From: Bacteroides cellulosilyticus
GTDB lineage: Bacteria > Bacteroidota > Bacteroidia > Bacteroidales > Bacteroidaceae
Direction of reading: 5' to 3'
DNA length: 64,000 nucleotides
Assembly: GCF_020091405.1 (NCBI RefSeq)
Contig: NZ_CP081903.1
Span: 682,001-746,000 of the forward strand
The notes beneath the pieces were generated by a model that searched no databases, was not told the DNA's origin, and saw only the letters and a program-made list of their open reading frames with translations. How positions within the stretch are numbered: position 1 is the first letter of the stretch; the number at the start of each line of letters is the position of its first letter. Below are positions 33,242 through 42,151 of this stretch, in pieces. Both the position numbers and the translations under genes were made by a program.

Positions 33242-35335
33242 ATGACCATGAAGCATATATTCTCTATCATCCTCGGCCTGATGGCATTTTGCCAGTTACA
33301 AGCCCAGTCGTGGACAGCCGACAACGGCAATGGTACTTTTACCAATCCTCTGTTTTACGATGAATTTACCGATCCTGACCTGATACGTGTGGGAACAGAT
33401 TATTATATGGTTGCCAGTTCCATGCATGCCATGCCCGGACTACCGCTACTACGTTCCAAAGATCTGGTAAACTGGGAGTTCGTAACATATATCTTTGACA
33501 AACTCGATTTAGGACCTGATTTTCATCTGGAAGGCGATAAAGGCATTTATGGAAACGGAATATGGGCACCTGCCATCCGCTATCACAAAGGCACTTTCTA
33601 TGTATTCGTCAACGTAAATGACCACGGTTTACAAGTCTTCTCTGCCAAAGATCCCGCCGGTCCCTGGACACACAAGAATATGGGTGGCAGAATTTACGAC
33701 CTGGGCATATTGTTTGATGACGACGACAAGATATACGCAGTACATGGTTACGATGAAGTACATCTGATTCAACTCAAACCAGATTTCAGCGGTTATGTGG
33801 AAGGTAGTGAAAAAGTAATCATCCCTAAAGGTAATGCCATGGGAGAAGGGCATCATTTCTATAAAATAGACGGAAAGTATTATATCATCAGTGCAGACTA
33901 TGCACCCGTAGGCCGTATGCAATGCGCCCGCGCCGACAAGCTGGAAGGTCCTTACGAAACCGTGGTTATCAGCAATCGTGAAACCATGGGTACACAACGT
34001 GGCTGGTGGACCAAAGGATATGGCTTTTGGTCGAACATCCCCAATGAAGGAGAAGCAATGGAATTTGAGCGCCCTTCTGAAAATGGTTTCGGTGCAGTAA
34101 CGCTCCATCAGGGAGGCATCGTCGACCTGCCTAATGGTGAATGGTGGGGATTCTCAATGATGGACGTAAAATCCGCAGGACGACTGACTTTCCTTTCACC
34201 CGTGACCTGGAAAGATGGTTGGCCCTACTTCGGACTGGAAGGAAACCTGGGACGCTCACCACGCACCTGGTTCAAACCGGATACCGGAACGGATATAGCT
34301 CCTCTAACAACTTATCAGCGTGATGATGATTTCTCGTCTGCCAAACTAAAACCGATCTGGCAATGGAACCATATTCCGGTAGATAAGAAATGGTCGCTCA
34401 CTGAGAAAAAAGGTGTACTGCGCTTGCACACTCTCCCTGCCAAAAACTTCATGTATGCGAAAAACACACTTACTCAACGCGCTATCGGTCCGGAGTCCAG
34501 CGCCACCGTCGAATTAAATGCCAAATCCTTAAAGAAAGGTGACGTAGCCGGACTTGGGTTATTGAATGTTCCCTATTATTGGATCGGTGTAGTACGTACT
34601 GATGAGGGATTCATCCTGAGATTTTACGACTTAGTAAAGAACCAGTCTACAGACGAACCATTATCCGGGCCACAAGTGTACCTGCGTGCCAGTGGTGATT
34701 ACAATAGAGACCTGGCAACACTCAGTTTCAGTACAGACGGCAAAACATTCAAAGAAGTCGGCGGCGAACTGCGCCTGGGTTATCAAATGAAGACTTTCCA
34801 GGGAGTACGGTATGCCTTATTTGCTTTCAATACGAATGGAAAAGCGGGAGGTTATGCCGACTTCGACAATTTTAAGGTAAAGGAACCATTGGCAGATCGC
34901 TCTAAAAATCTTCCTCTCGGCAAAGTGATAACACTAACCAATCTCGCAAACGGTGAGCAAGTCTGGGCTAATCCCCACGGTATGCTGAATCGTTCCTATC
35001 CGGGAAGTAATACGTTCAACGGTACCGGATGCCAGTTCCGTGTACACGACCGCGGACAAGGACGTATAGCTCTTGAAGCATTAGACGGATCAGGCTTTGT
35101 CACCGTCACTGGAGCCGGGCTCTCAGCAGATGTCCGACTAATGAAGAAAGAAACGAAAGGCAGCCTCTTCATGTGGCAGGATATGCTATGGGGACAATGT
35201 ATGCTACTATCCCTAAAGACCAATCGCTTCATCGGTTTAGATCCGCGTACAGACGAACCCTATTCTGCCGACTGGCCCGGAACTATACCCAACCGTAAAG
35301 ATGGGACTGTATTTTCCTGGCAGGAAATAAAATAA
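33242..35335 (+). CDS. GH43 glycoside hydrolase, beta-xylosidase/arabinosidase type, with C-terminal trefoil
   Basis: Exported protein of 697 residues, signal peptide to about residue 22 (CQLQAQ). The GH43 propeller (about 32-335) has DEFTDPDLIRVGTDYYMVAS, GGRIYDLGILFDDDDKIYAVHG and AMGEGHHFYKIDGKYYI as acid-bearing blocks. A concanavalin-like beta-sandwich as in beta-xylosidases follows (about 350-555, YQRDDDFSSAKLKPIWQWNH). The last 130 residues look like a fascin/ricin-like beta-trefoil (ITLTNLANGEQVWAN, FRVHDRGQGRIALEALDGSG). It is the last gene of the cluster; no clear terminator is seen before argR. Confidence 0.9.
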   Translation: MTMKHIFSIILGLMAFCQLQAQSWTADNGNGTFTNPLFYDEFTDPDLIRVGTDYYMVASSMHAMPGLPLLRSKDLVNWEFVTYIFDKLDLGPDFHLEGDKGIYGNGIWAPAIRYHKGTFYVFVNVNDHGLQVFSAKDPAGPWTHKNMGGRIYDLGILFDDDDKIYAVHGYDEVHLIQLKPDFSGYVEGSEKVIIPKGNAMGEGHHFYKIDGKYYIISADYAPVGRMQCARADKLEGPYETVVISNRETMGTQRGWWTKGYGFWSNIPNEGEAMEFERPSENGFGAVTLHQGGIVDLPNGEWWGFSMMDVKSAGRLTFLSPVTWKDGWPYFGLEGNLGRSPRTWFKPDTGTDIAPLTTYQRDDDFSSAKLKPIWQWNHIPVDKKWSLTEKKGVLRLHTLPAKNFMYAKNTLTQRAIGPESSATVELNAKSLKKGDVAGLGLLNVPYYWIGVVRTDEGFILRFYDLVKNQSTDEPLSGPQVYLRASGDYNRDLATLSFSTDGKTFKEVGGELRLGYQMKTFQGVRYALFAFNTNGKAGGYADFDNFKVKEPLADRSKNLPLGKVITLTNLANGEQVWANPHGMLNRSYPGSNTFNGTGCQFRVHDRGQGRIALEALDGSGFVTVTGAGLSADVRLMKKETKGSLFMWQDMLWGQCMLLSLKTNRFIGLDPRTDEPYSADWPGTIPNRKDGTVFSWQEIK

Positions 35336-35353
35336 TTGCATATATCCTCCGAT

Positions 35354-35441
35354 TTATGCATAAAACATAGCATTCATAGTATAAAAAGTACAAAATTTCT
35401 CTCATTAATGCATATTCTTTCCAAAATTATCGCTACTTTTG
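35354..35441 (+). promoter_or_regulatory. argR promoter with possible ArgR-type boxes
   Basis: TACTTTTG at 35434-35441 fits the -7 box 30 bp before the argR start. Upstream, a perfect palindrome TTATGCATAA (35354-35363) and a related TAATGCATAT (35406-35415) could be arginine-repressor sites, whose family consensus is an AT-rich TGAAT/ATTCA-like palindrome. The match is loose. Confidence 0.4.
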
Positions 35442-35470
35442 CGCCATTCTTAGAATAATTATACAGAACA

Positions 35471-35944
35471 ATGAAGAAAAAAGCCAATCGGTTAGACGCT
35501 ATCAAGATGATTATCTCAAGCAAGGACGTCAGTTCTCAGGAAGAACTGCTGCAAGCTCTGAGCAAAGAAGGCTTTGAACTGACACAAGCCACTCTCTCCC
35601 GCGACTTGAAACAACTGAAAGTTGCCAAAGCGGCAAACATGAACGGGAAATACGTATATGTATTACCCAACAACATCATGTACAAACGTTCCAATGACCA
35701 GAGTGCCAGCGAGATGCTGATGACCAGCGGATTCGTGTCCCTGCAATTCTCCGGTAACATTGCCGTTATCCGTACACGACCGGGATATGCCAGCAGTATG
35801 GCCTACGACATCGACAACCGCGAATGTCCCGCCATTCTGGGCACTATTGCCGGAGACGACACCATCATGTTGGTAGTGCATGAAGCCGCTTCACATGGCG
35901 AAGTACGCGAATTTCTGTCGCAAATCATTCCGAACATTAAATAA
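35471..35944 (+). CDS. argR: Arginine repressor
   Basis: Arginine-sensing transcriptional repressor/activator of 157 residues, the usual length. The N-terminal winged helix (about 6-75) has RLDAIKMIISSKDVSSQEELL and FELTQATLSRDLKQLKVAK, and the C-terminal oligomerisation and arginine-binding domain ends with ILGTIAGDDTIMLV, the family motif. It heads the arg gene group and likely controls it. The next gene starts 99 bp downstream after a 54-bp cruciform element. Confidence 0.96.
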   Translation: MKKKANRLDAIKMIISSKDVSSQEELLQALSKEGFELTQATLSRDLKQLKVAKAANMNGKYVYVLPNNIMYKRSNDQSASEMLMTSGFVSLQFSGNIAVIRTRPGYASSMAYDIDNRECPAILGTIAGDDTIMLVVHEAASHGEVREFLSQIIPNIK

Positions 35945-35968
35945 TATAAATGAAGAACTAAAAATGAA

Positions 35969-36022
35969 GAATGAAGAATTGCCATGCGGCATACTTGCAC
36001 AGCGTAGTCAAATTCTTCATTC
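35969..36022 (+). repeat. 54-bp cruciform element, copy A
   Basis: GAATGAAGAATT and AATTCTTCATTC form a perfect 12-bp outer stem (35969-35980 with 36011-36022). The 30-bp inside starts TTGCCATGCGGCATACTTGC, which includes a small stem TGCC/GGCA. Copies B and C (37843, 47391) have the same length and nearly the same inside. All three lie between plus-strand genes. Confidence 0.9.
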
Positions 36023-36043
36023 AAAATTATTAATTAATAAGAA

Positions 36044-36601
36044 ATGGATACCAAAAAAGTGGACGTGATGGTGGCTGACGCCTCTCACGAAGTTTATGTG
36101 GATAAGATTTTGGATACCATCAGAGAAGCGGCCAAAGTACGTGGAACGGGCATCGCAGAACGCACACACGAATATGTGGCGACAAAAATGAAAGAAGGAA
36201 AAGCCATCATCGCCTTATGCGGAGACGTGTTTGCAGGCTTCAGCTACATCGAGAGTTGGGGAAACAAACAATACGTTGCGACTTCCGGTTTGATTGTGCA
36301 TCCCGACTTTCGCGGTATTGGATTGGCTAAGCGTATCAAAATGGCATCTTTCCGCCTGGCACGCTTGCGATGGCCCAACGCCAAAGTATTCAGTCTCACC
36401 AGCGGAGCCGCCGTCATGAAAATGAATACGGAACTGGGATACGTTCCCGTTACTTTCAATGAACTGACTGATGACGAATCCTTCTGGAAAGGCTGCGAAG
36501 GCTGCATCAACCATGATATATTAGTAGCCAAGAACCGCAAATTCTGCATCTGCACAGCAATGCTCTACGACCCGGATCTGCATGAAGATGATAAAATTTA
36601 A
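36044..36601 (+). CDS. GNAT-family acetyltransferase in the arg cluster
   Basis: Protein of 185 residues with a GNAT core: YVATSGLIVHPDFRGIGLAKRIK, the acyl-CoA-binding R-G-x-G-x-A loop, and FSLTSGAAVMKMNTELGYVPV. It sits between argR and argG, 12 bp before argG. Bacteroides makes arginine through succinylated rather than acetylated intermediates, and the enzyme of the first acylation step has no standard ArgA there. This gene is a candidate for that step (acylation of glutamate). Position is the only support; the acyl donor is unknown. A start at the ATG of 36044 (MDTKKVDVMVAD) is taken. Confidence 0.85.
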   Translation: MDTKKVDVMVADASHEVYVDKILDTIREAAKVRGTGIAERTHEYVATKMKEGKAIIALCGDVFAGFSYIESWGNKQYVATSGLIVHPDFRGIGLAKRIKMASFRLARLRWPNAKVFSLTSGAAVMKMNTELGYVPVTFNELTDDESFWKGCEGCINHDILVAKNRKFCICTAMLYDPDLHEDDKI

Positions 36602-36613
36602 AAAACAAAGGAT

Positions 36614-37819
36614 ATGGAAGATAAGAAAAAAGTAGTAGTCGCATTCAGCGGCGGTCTTGATACTTCATTTACGGTAATGTACCTTGCCAAGGAAAAAGGG
36701 TATGAAGTGTATGCAGCTTGTGCAAACACCGGTGGTTTCAGCCCCGAACAACTGAAAACAAACGAAGAAAACGCCTATAAACTGGGCGCAAAAGAATATG
36801 TCACTATCGACGTGACGCAGGAATATTACGAAAAGAGCTTGAAATACATGGTATTTGGTAACGTGCTGCGTAATGGTACCTATCCTATTTCCGTAAGTTC
36901 CGAACGTATCTTCCAGGCACTTGCCATCGCACGCTATGCCAACGAAATCGGTGCAGATGCTATCGCTCACGGTTCTACCGGTGCAGGCAACGACCAGATT
37001 CGTTTTGACATGACATTCCTTGTATTGGCTCCGGGCGTGGAAATCATCACACTGACCCGTGATATGGCATTGAGCCGTCAGGAAGAAATCGATTATCTAA
37101 ACAAACATGGTTTCTCGGCAGACTTCACCAAACTGAAATACTCTTATAATGTAGGTTTGTGGGGTACCTCTATCTGCGGTGGTGAGATTCTGGATTCCGC
37201 ACAAGGATTACCCGAAAGCGCTTATCTGAAACACTGTGTAAAGGAAGGCAGCGAACAACTCCGTCTTACTTTCGAAAAAGGTGAGTTGAAAGCTGTGAAC
37301 GATGAGAAATTTGATGATCCCATCAAAGCAATCCAGAAAGTGGAAGAAATCGGTGCTGCTTACGGCATTGGCCGTGACATGCATGTGGGTGATACAATTA
37401 TCGGTATCAAAGGCCGCGTAGGTTTCGAAGCTGCTGCTCCGATGCTGATTATCGGTGCACATAAGTTCCTGGAAAAATATACACTGAGCAAATGGCAGCA
37501 ATACTGGAAAGACCAGGTTGCCAATTGGTACGGTATGTTCCTGCACGAAAGCCAGTATTTGGAACCGGTAATGCGCGACATCGAAGCCATGCTACAGGAA
37601 AGTCAGCGTAACGTAAACGGTACGGCTATTCTGGAACTTCGCCCATTATCTTTCTCTACGGTAGGTGTAGAATCAGAAGACGATCTTGTGAAAACGAAGT
37701 TCGGCGAATATGGTGAAATGCAAAAAGGCTGGACAGCAGAAGATGCGAAAGGTTTTATCAAGGTTACTTCTACTCCACTGAGAGTATATTATAACAATCA
37801 TAAAGACGAAGAAATTTAA
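36614..37819 (+). CDS. argG: Argininosuccinate synthase
   Basis: Joins citrulline and aspartate with ATP to argininosuccinate. It has 401 residues. The ATP pyrophosphatase P-loop is at the start (VVVAFSGGLDTSFTVMYLAKE). Further family motifs are AIAHGSTGAGNDQIRFDMTF, YNVGLWGTSICGGE and GRVGFEAAAP. With argH further along the window it completes the last two steps of arginine synthesis. Confidence 0.97.
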   Translation: MEDKKKVVVAFSGGLDTSFTVMYLAKEKGYEVYAACANTGGFSPEQLKTNEENAYKLGAKEYVTIDVTQEYYEKSLKYMVFGNVLRNGTYPISVSSERIFQALAIARYANEIGADAIAHGSTGAGNDQIRFDMTFLVLAPGVEIITLTRDMALSRQEEIDYLNKHGFSADFTKLKYSYNVGLWGTSICGGEILDSAQGLPESAYLKHCVKEGSEQLRLTFEKGELKAVNDEKFDDPIKAIQKVEEIGAAYGIGRDMHVGDTIIGIKGRVGFEAAAPMLIIGAHKFLEKYTLSKWQQYWKDQVANWYGMFLHESQYLEPVMRDIEAMLQESQRNVNGTAILELRPLSFSTVGVESEDDLVKTKFGEYGEMQKGWTAEDAKGFIKVTSTPLRVYYNNHKDEEI

Positions 37820-37842
37820 TGAAATGAAGAACTAAAAATGAA

Positions 37843-37896
37843 GAATGAAGAATTGCCATGCGGCATACTTGCACAGCGCAGCAAAATTCTTCATTC
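37843..37896 (+). repeat. 54-bp cruciform element, copy B
   Basis: The same outer stem GAATGAAGAATT / AATTCTTCATTC (37843-37854 with 37885-37896) and the same inside start as copy A. Extra TTCATTC repeats follow. It lies between argG and the PspC gene. The open frame reading MRHTCTAQQ here is the element, not coding sequence. Confidence 0.9.
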
Positions 37897-37929
37897 TTCA
37901 TTCATCATTCTTCATTAAAAAAAGAATTT

Positions 37930-38142
37930 ATGGATAATAATAACAAAAAACTTACTCGCTCACGCAGCGACAGAATGCTTGCCGGCGTCTGCGGAGGACT
38001 GGCCGCTTATTTCGGACTCGACCCTTCACTCGTACGTATCGGCTATGCGTTATTGACGTTTTTTACCGTATTTGCCGGTATCCCCGTATACCTTATAATG
38101 TGGCTTATTGTTCCCGAGGAAAAGAACTTGTATAACAGATAA
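37930..38142 (+). CDS. PspC-domain membrane protein
   Basis: Small inner-membrane protein of 70 residues. The start is the ATG at 37930 (MDNNNKKLTRSRSD), since the longer frame runs through the repeat element. The PspC domain covers the whole protein: RMLAGVCGGLAAYFGLDPSLVRI and then a membrane helix (YALLTFFTVFAGIPVYLIMWLIVP). Related to the phage-shock/envelope-stress family. It lies 22 bp before argC and is likely co-transcribed with it, although no role in arginine synthesis is known. Confidence 0.9.
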   Translation: MDNNNKKLTRSRSDRMLAGVCGGLAAYFGLDPSLVRIGYALLTFFTVFAGIPVYLIMWLIVPEEKNLYNR

Positions 38143-38163
38143 AAGAATATAGTATAAACTAAC

Positions 38164-39132
38164 ATGATTAAAGTAGGAATCATCGGCGGAGCCGGATATA
38201 CGGCAGGTGAACTAATTCGTTTGCTGATCAATCATCCGGAAGCGGAAATCGTATTCATCAACAGCTCAAGTAACGCCGGAAACAAAATTACCGACGTACA
38301 TGAAGGATTGTACGGCGAAACGGACCTTGTCTTCACCGACGAGTTACCTCTAGACGAAATTGACGTGTTATTCTTCTGTACCGCCCATGGCGACACGAAG
38401 AAGTTCATGGAGAGTCACAACCTTCCCGAGGAGTTGAAGATTATCGACCTTTCTATGGACTACCGCATCGCTTCTCCGGAACATGACTTTATCTACGGTT
38501 TGCCGGAATTAAACCGTCGCGCTACCTGCAAAGCAAAACATGTGGCTAATCCGGGCTGCTTTGCCACTTGTATCCAATTGGGATTGCTCCCCCTTGCCAA
38601 ACATCTGATGCTGAACAATGACATCATGGTGAATGCCATTACCGGTTCCACCGGAGCAGGTGTAAAACCGGGGTCAACCAGTCACTTCAGTTGGCGCAAC
38701 AACAACATGAGCGTTTACAAAGCATTCGATCACCAGCATGTACCCGAAATCAAGCAATCCCTGAAGCAATTGCAGAACAGTTTTGATGCGGATATTGACT
38801 TTATCCCTTACCGCGGTGATTTCGCACGTGGTATTTTTGCTACCATCGTAGTAAAAACTAAAGTTGCCCTGGATGAAATAGTCCGTATGTACGAAGAATA
38901 TTACGCCAAAGACTCTTTCGTGCATATCGTAGAAAAGAACATCGACCTGAAACAAGTAGTGAACACCAACAAATGTCTTCTGCATTTGGAAAAGCACGGT
39001 GATAAGCTGCTTATCATCTCCTGCATCGATAACCTGCTGAAAGGTGCCAGTGGTCAGGCGGTACACAACATGAATCTGATGTTCAATTTAGAAGAAACCG
39101 TCGGCTTACGATTGAAGCCCAGCGCCTTCTAA
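38164..39132 (+). CDS. argC: N-acyl-gamma-glutamyl-phosphate reductase
   Basis: NADPH-dependent reductase of the third step of arginine synthesis. In Bacteroides the substrate is probably the N-succinyl form. It has 322 residues. The nucleotide-binding loop IGGAGYTAGELIRLL is at the N-terminus, the catalytic cysteine lies in HVANPGCFATC, and TGSTGAGVKPG and PYRGDFARGIFATI are family blocks. It is followed by argD after 33 bp. Confidence 0.96.
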   Translation: MIKVGIIGGAGYTAGELIRLLINHPEAEIVFINSSSNAGNKITDVHEGLYGETDLVFTDELPLDEIDVLFFCTAHGDTKKFMESHNLPEELKIIDLSMDYRIASPEHDFIYGLPELNRRATCKAKHVANPGCFATCIQLGLLPLAKHLMLNNDIMVNAITGSTGAGVKPGSTSHFSWRNNNMSVYKAFDHQHVPEIKQSLKQLQNSFDADIDFIPYRGDFARGIFATIVVKTKVALDEIVRMYEEYYAKDSFVHIVEKNIDLKQVVNTNKCLLHLEKHGDKLLIISCIDNLLKGASGQAVHNMNLMFNLEETVGLRLKPSAF

Positions 39133-39165
39133 GTAATTTGTATTTTGTAATTTAGAATTAAAGAA

Positions 39166-40290
39166 ATGAACTTATTCGACGTATATCCCCTTTTTGACAT
39201 CAACATTGTCAAGGGAAAAGGCTGCCACGTGTGGGACGAGAACGGTACTGAGTACCTCGATCTCTACGGCGGACATGCTGTTATCTCCATCGGTCATGCA
39301 CATCCGCATTACGTGGAGATGATCAGCAACCAGGTTGCCACGTTGGGATTTTATTCCAACTCTGTGATTAACAAGCTACAGGAACAGGTTGCTGAACGTC
39401 TGGGAAAAGCATGTGGTTATGATGACTACTCCTTATTCCTGATTAACAGCGGTGCAGAAGCCAACGAAAATGCTTTGAAACTCGCTTCGTTTTACAACGG
39501 ACGTACACGTGTGGTTTCCTTCAACAAGGCATTCCACGGACGTACTTCACTTGCCGTGGAAGTGACTAATAATCCCAAAATCATAGCTCCTATTAATGAC
39601 TGCGGACATGTCACTTACCTTCCGCTGAACGATATTGAAGCCATGAAAAACGAACTGACAAAAGGTGATGTCTGCGCAGTGATTATCGAAGGAATTCAAG
39701 GTGTGGGTGGTATTCAATTGCCGACAGATGAATTCATGCAGGCTTTGCGTGAAGCTTGTACAGCTCATAATACGATATTGGTTTTGGACGAAATTCAAAG
39801 TGGTTATGGCCGCAGCGGTAAGTTTTTCGCTCATCAATATAACGGTATCAAAGCAGATATTATCACTGTAGCCAAAGGCATCGGTAACGGTTTCCCAATG
39901 GCCGGTGTACTTATCAGTCCGATGTTCACTCCGGTTTACGGACAGTTGGGCACTACTTTCGGCGGTAATCATCTGGCATGCAGCGCAGCGCTTGCTGTCT
40001 TGGACGTAATAGGTCAGGAGAATCTGGTTGAAAATGCAGCCAAGGTAGGTGAGTATCTGATGACGGAGTTGAAGAAGTTCCCGCAGATCAAAGAAGTTCG
40101 CGGACGTGGTCTGATGATCGGTCTTGAATTTGAAGAACCGATAAAGGAACTTCGTCTGAAACTGTTGAAAGAACAACATGTATTTACCGGTGTCAGCGGT
40201 ACAAATGTACTCCGCCTGCTTCCACCCCTCTGCCTCAGCATGGAAGAAGCGGATCTGTTCCTCAAACGTTTCAGAAAAGCATTAGCATAA
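39166..40290 (+). CDS. argD: N-acyl-ornithine aminotransferase
   Basis: PLP-dependent class III aminotransferase of arginine synthesis (acetyl- or, in Bacteroides, succinyl-ornithine). It has 374 residues. LINSGAEANENALKLA and RVVSFNKAFHGRT form the cofactor pocket, LVLDEIQSGYGR holds the aspartate, and ITVAKGIGNGFPMAG the lysine that binds PLP. TTFGGNHLACSAALAVL follows. This is the last gene before the inserted opposite-strand cluster; proC resumes at 46000. Confidence 0.96.
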   Translation: MNLFDVYPLFDINIVKGKGCHVWDENGTEYLDLYGGHAVISIGHAHPHYVEMISNQVATLGFYSNSVINKLQEQVAERLGKACGYDDYSLFLINSGAEANENALKLASFYNGRTRVVSFNKAFHGRTSLAVEVTNNPKIIAPINDCGHVTYLPLNDIEAMKNELTKGDVCAVIIEGIQGVGGIQLPTDEFMQALREACTAHNTILVLDEIQSGYGRSGKFFAHQYNGIKADIITVAKGIGNGFPMAGVLISPMFTPVYGQLGTTFGGNHLACSAALAVLDVIGQENLVENAAKVGEYLMTELKKFPQIKEVRGRGLMIGLEFEEPIKELRLKLLKEQHVFTGVSGTNVLRLLPPLCLSMEEADLFLKRFRKALA

Positions 40291-40351
40291 GGCACTCTCA
40301 CCATCTTGCTACCCGCAAGACATACAGATTAATAATCAGCAAAAGAAAATG

Positions 40352-40388
40352 CAACCCTGTCTATGAGTATTTTTCACCGACAGGGTTG
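40352..40388. terminator. Bidirectional terminator between argD and the WG-repeat gene
   Basis: CAACCCTGTC (40352-40361) and GACAGGGTTG (40379-40388) form a perfect 10-bp stem. On the minus strand the tail is CATTTTCTTTTG, and on the plus strand TCCATTTT. It lies between two convergent genes and likely serves both. Confidence 0.75.
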
Positions 40389-40440
40389 TCCATTTTCCAA
40401 CTTCTTCAACTATCATACCTTTGATATGCACTCGGATTCT

Positions 40441-42144
40441 TTATTTCTGATTGCCATTATATCTTCGCAAGTTATAAATTTTATGTTCATGTTCTTCACA
40501 TACAAGTATTATCTCACCTTTGGAATTGATAAAATAGCCAATATTTGAACTTCCGTCTAATTTCACAAATGCCATACCATCACTGCGAAAGTTACCAACA
40601 GCAGCATAGTCACCACACACCTTATTGCCTTTATAGTCTATATAAAACCATTTATGGCCATCTTCAGTAACAGCAGCCAGTCCAAAGCTAAAACTTCTGG
40701 TAGATAAATACTTGCATGGAACAACCATTTTGGCATTTTCTGAAGTTATATTATAAAATCCATATTTACCATCTTTCTTCACCCAACAATAATTCAAATC
40801 CAAAGAATTCACCAATACAGATCTTGATCTGGTATAATTCTCATAAATAAAAGGGACTTTCACAATGCCGTCATGATTCATAAAACCCCACCCTTCTCCT
40901 TGCTTAACAGGTGTCAGCAATTGCCCTTTCGAATCCCACATTCCAATATAGTCATATATATCAGAGACCATTTTCCCAGACTTATTTATCAAGAAAGCTT
41001 CTTTCATCTTATCCTCCTTTTCATTGAAAACCGAAGCCACACCATTTACAAAAGACGATGCTTCGTCAAATTTAAAGGGGATTACAACCTTTCCCTTAAT
41101 ATCAATATAGCCAAATTTTCCATTCAGCTTAACACAAGCCAATCCTTCAGAAAAAGGAAAGGCAAAAGTATATTGAGGCGGTATTTCTATTTCTCCATCC
41201 TTACGCATAAACCCATATTTATCCCCCTCTTTATATTTCATGAGCCCATGATTAAAAGGAGCTTCTTCCGGATCTGATGAGAATTTTGTCATAGATAGTT
41301 TTTGCATAAGTCCATTCAAGAGTTCATAATCTGAATCTTGTACTCCGGTATTTCTTTTAAAATACATCTTCTTTGCCCAAAATTGTGCCATATAATGCGT
41401 AGCTCGTCCTCCATACTCTTCGCATCCTTGACGCAAAAACAACATATTCGCTAACGCATATTGAGAATTCATATCATCACGAATAGCACTCTGCTCAAAC
41501 AACAAAAGAGCCGATTTATACTTCTTCTCTTTATAACACCGACTGGCAACTTCATTAAGTTTTGAAGGACTGTAACCCAAGGAATGTTTCAACAAGAACT
41601 CAATATCTTTATCATTAGTGTCAAATTCTGCTTTTTCAATATATGCGATTTCTTCTTTTTCAAGATTCAACCGAATCACATTTTTAATCTTTATATTCTT
41701 GCCACCGCCTTCAATACGCTTATTTACATAGACAAATACATTATCGTACTCATAATTATCCGTATAAGTAGGAACAGACACTGGATGACAAATAATTGAG
41801 TCATAGCTAATCTTGAAAGTATAGCTGTTCTTATCTTCCAGAATACCAAATTGCAATAAATAATCATCAATATTGCAAGCTGTGGATTTATTCAGAATAT
41901 CTTTAAATGAATACAAATCATTATAAACCGGAGTTCGGAATTTATTCTCACACATCATAATAATATCCGTTCGCAATTCTGCCGCTTCTGCTCCCATCGG
42001 ATGATTTGCATAGCGGGCTAACATTTTGAAATAGCGTTCAACACACGTTTCTGCTTTTTCTCTTTGTTCAATAGTTAATTCATTCTGCGCCATCAACACG
42101 TTCGTCAATAGCAGACAGGCTATAAAGATTAAATATTTCCTCAT
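40441..42144 (-). CDS. Exported WG-repeat protein, last gene of the caspase operon
   Basis: Protein of 567 residues, signal peptide to about residue 19 (LMAQN). The middle (about 195-285) resembles a short TPR/Sel1-like region (ASRCYKEKKYKSALLLFEQSAI, QYALANMLFLRQG). From about 305 to the end run WG-type repeats: KYGFMRKDGEIEIPPQY, KFGYIDIKGKVVIPFKF, GWGFMNHDGIVKVPFIY, KYGFYNITSE and less regular ones such as WFYIDYKGNKV. WG repeats form beta-structures of unknown use. It starts 7 bp after the previous gene, so it belongs to the five-gene operon. It may bind a partner protein or act as scaffold; nothing more can be said. Confidence 0.85.
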   Translation of the reverse strand: MRKYLIFIACLLLTNVLMAQNELTIEQREKAETCVERYFKMLARYANHPMGAEAAELRTDIIMMCENKFRTPVYNDLYSFKDILNKSTACNIDDYLLQFGILEDKNSYTFKISYDSIICHPVSVPTYTDNYEYDNVFVYVNKRIEGGGKNIKIKNVIRLNLEKEEIAYIEKAEFDTNDKDIEFLLKHSLGYSPSKLNEVASRCYKEKKYKSALLLFEQSAIRDDMNSQYALANMLFLRQGCEEYGGRATHYMAQFWAKKMYFKRNTGVQDSDYELLNGLMQKLSMTKFSSDPEEAPFNHGLMKYKEGDKYGFMRKDGEIEIPPQYTFAFPFSEGLACVKLNGKFGYIDIKGKVVIPFKFDEASSFVNGVASVFNEKEDKMKEAFLINKSGKMVSDIYDYIGMWDSKGQLLTPVKQGEGWGFMNHDGIVKVPFIYENYTRSRSVLVNSLDLNYCWVKKDGKYGFYNITSENAKMVVPCKYLSTRSFSFGLAAVTEDGHKWFYIDYKGNKVCGDYAAVGNFRSDGMAFVKLDGSSNIGYFINSKGEIILVCEEHEHKIYNLRRYNGNQK

Positions 42145-42151
42145 AACTACC

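Noticed and set aside
37858..37929. N-terminal extension of the PspC protein (MRHTCT...)
   Set aside because: It is the translated 54-bp repeat; the same peptide start occurs before the unrelated ligase gene at 47406, so it is not coding.
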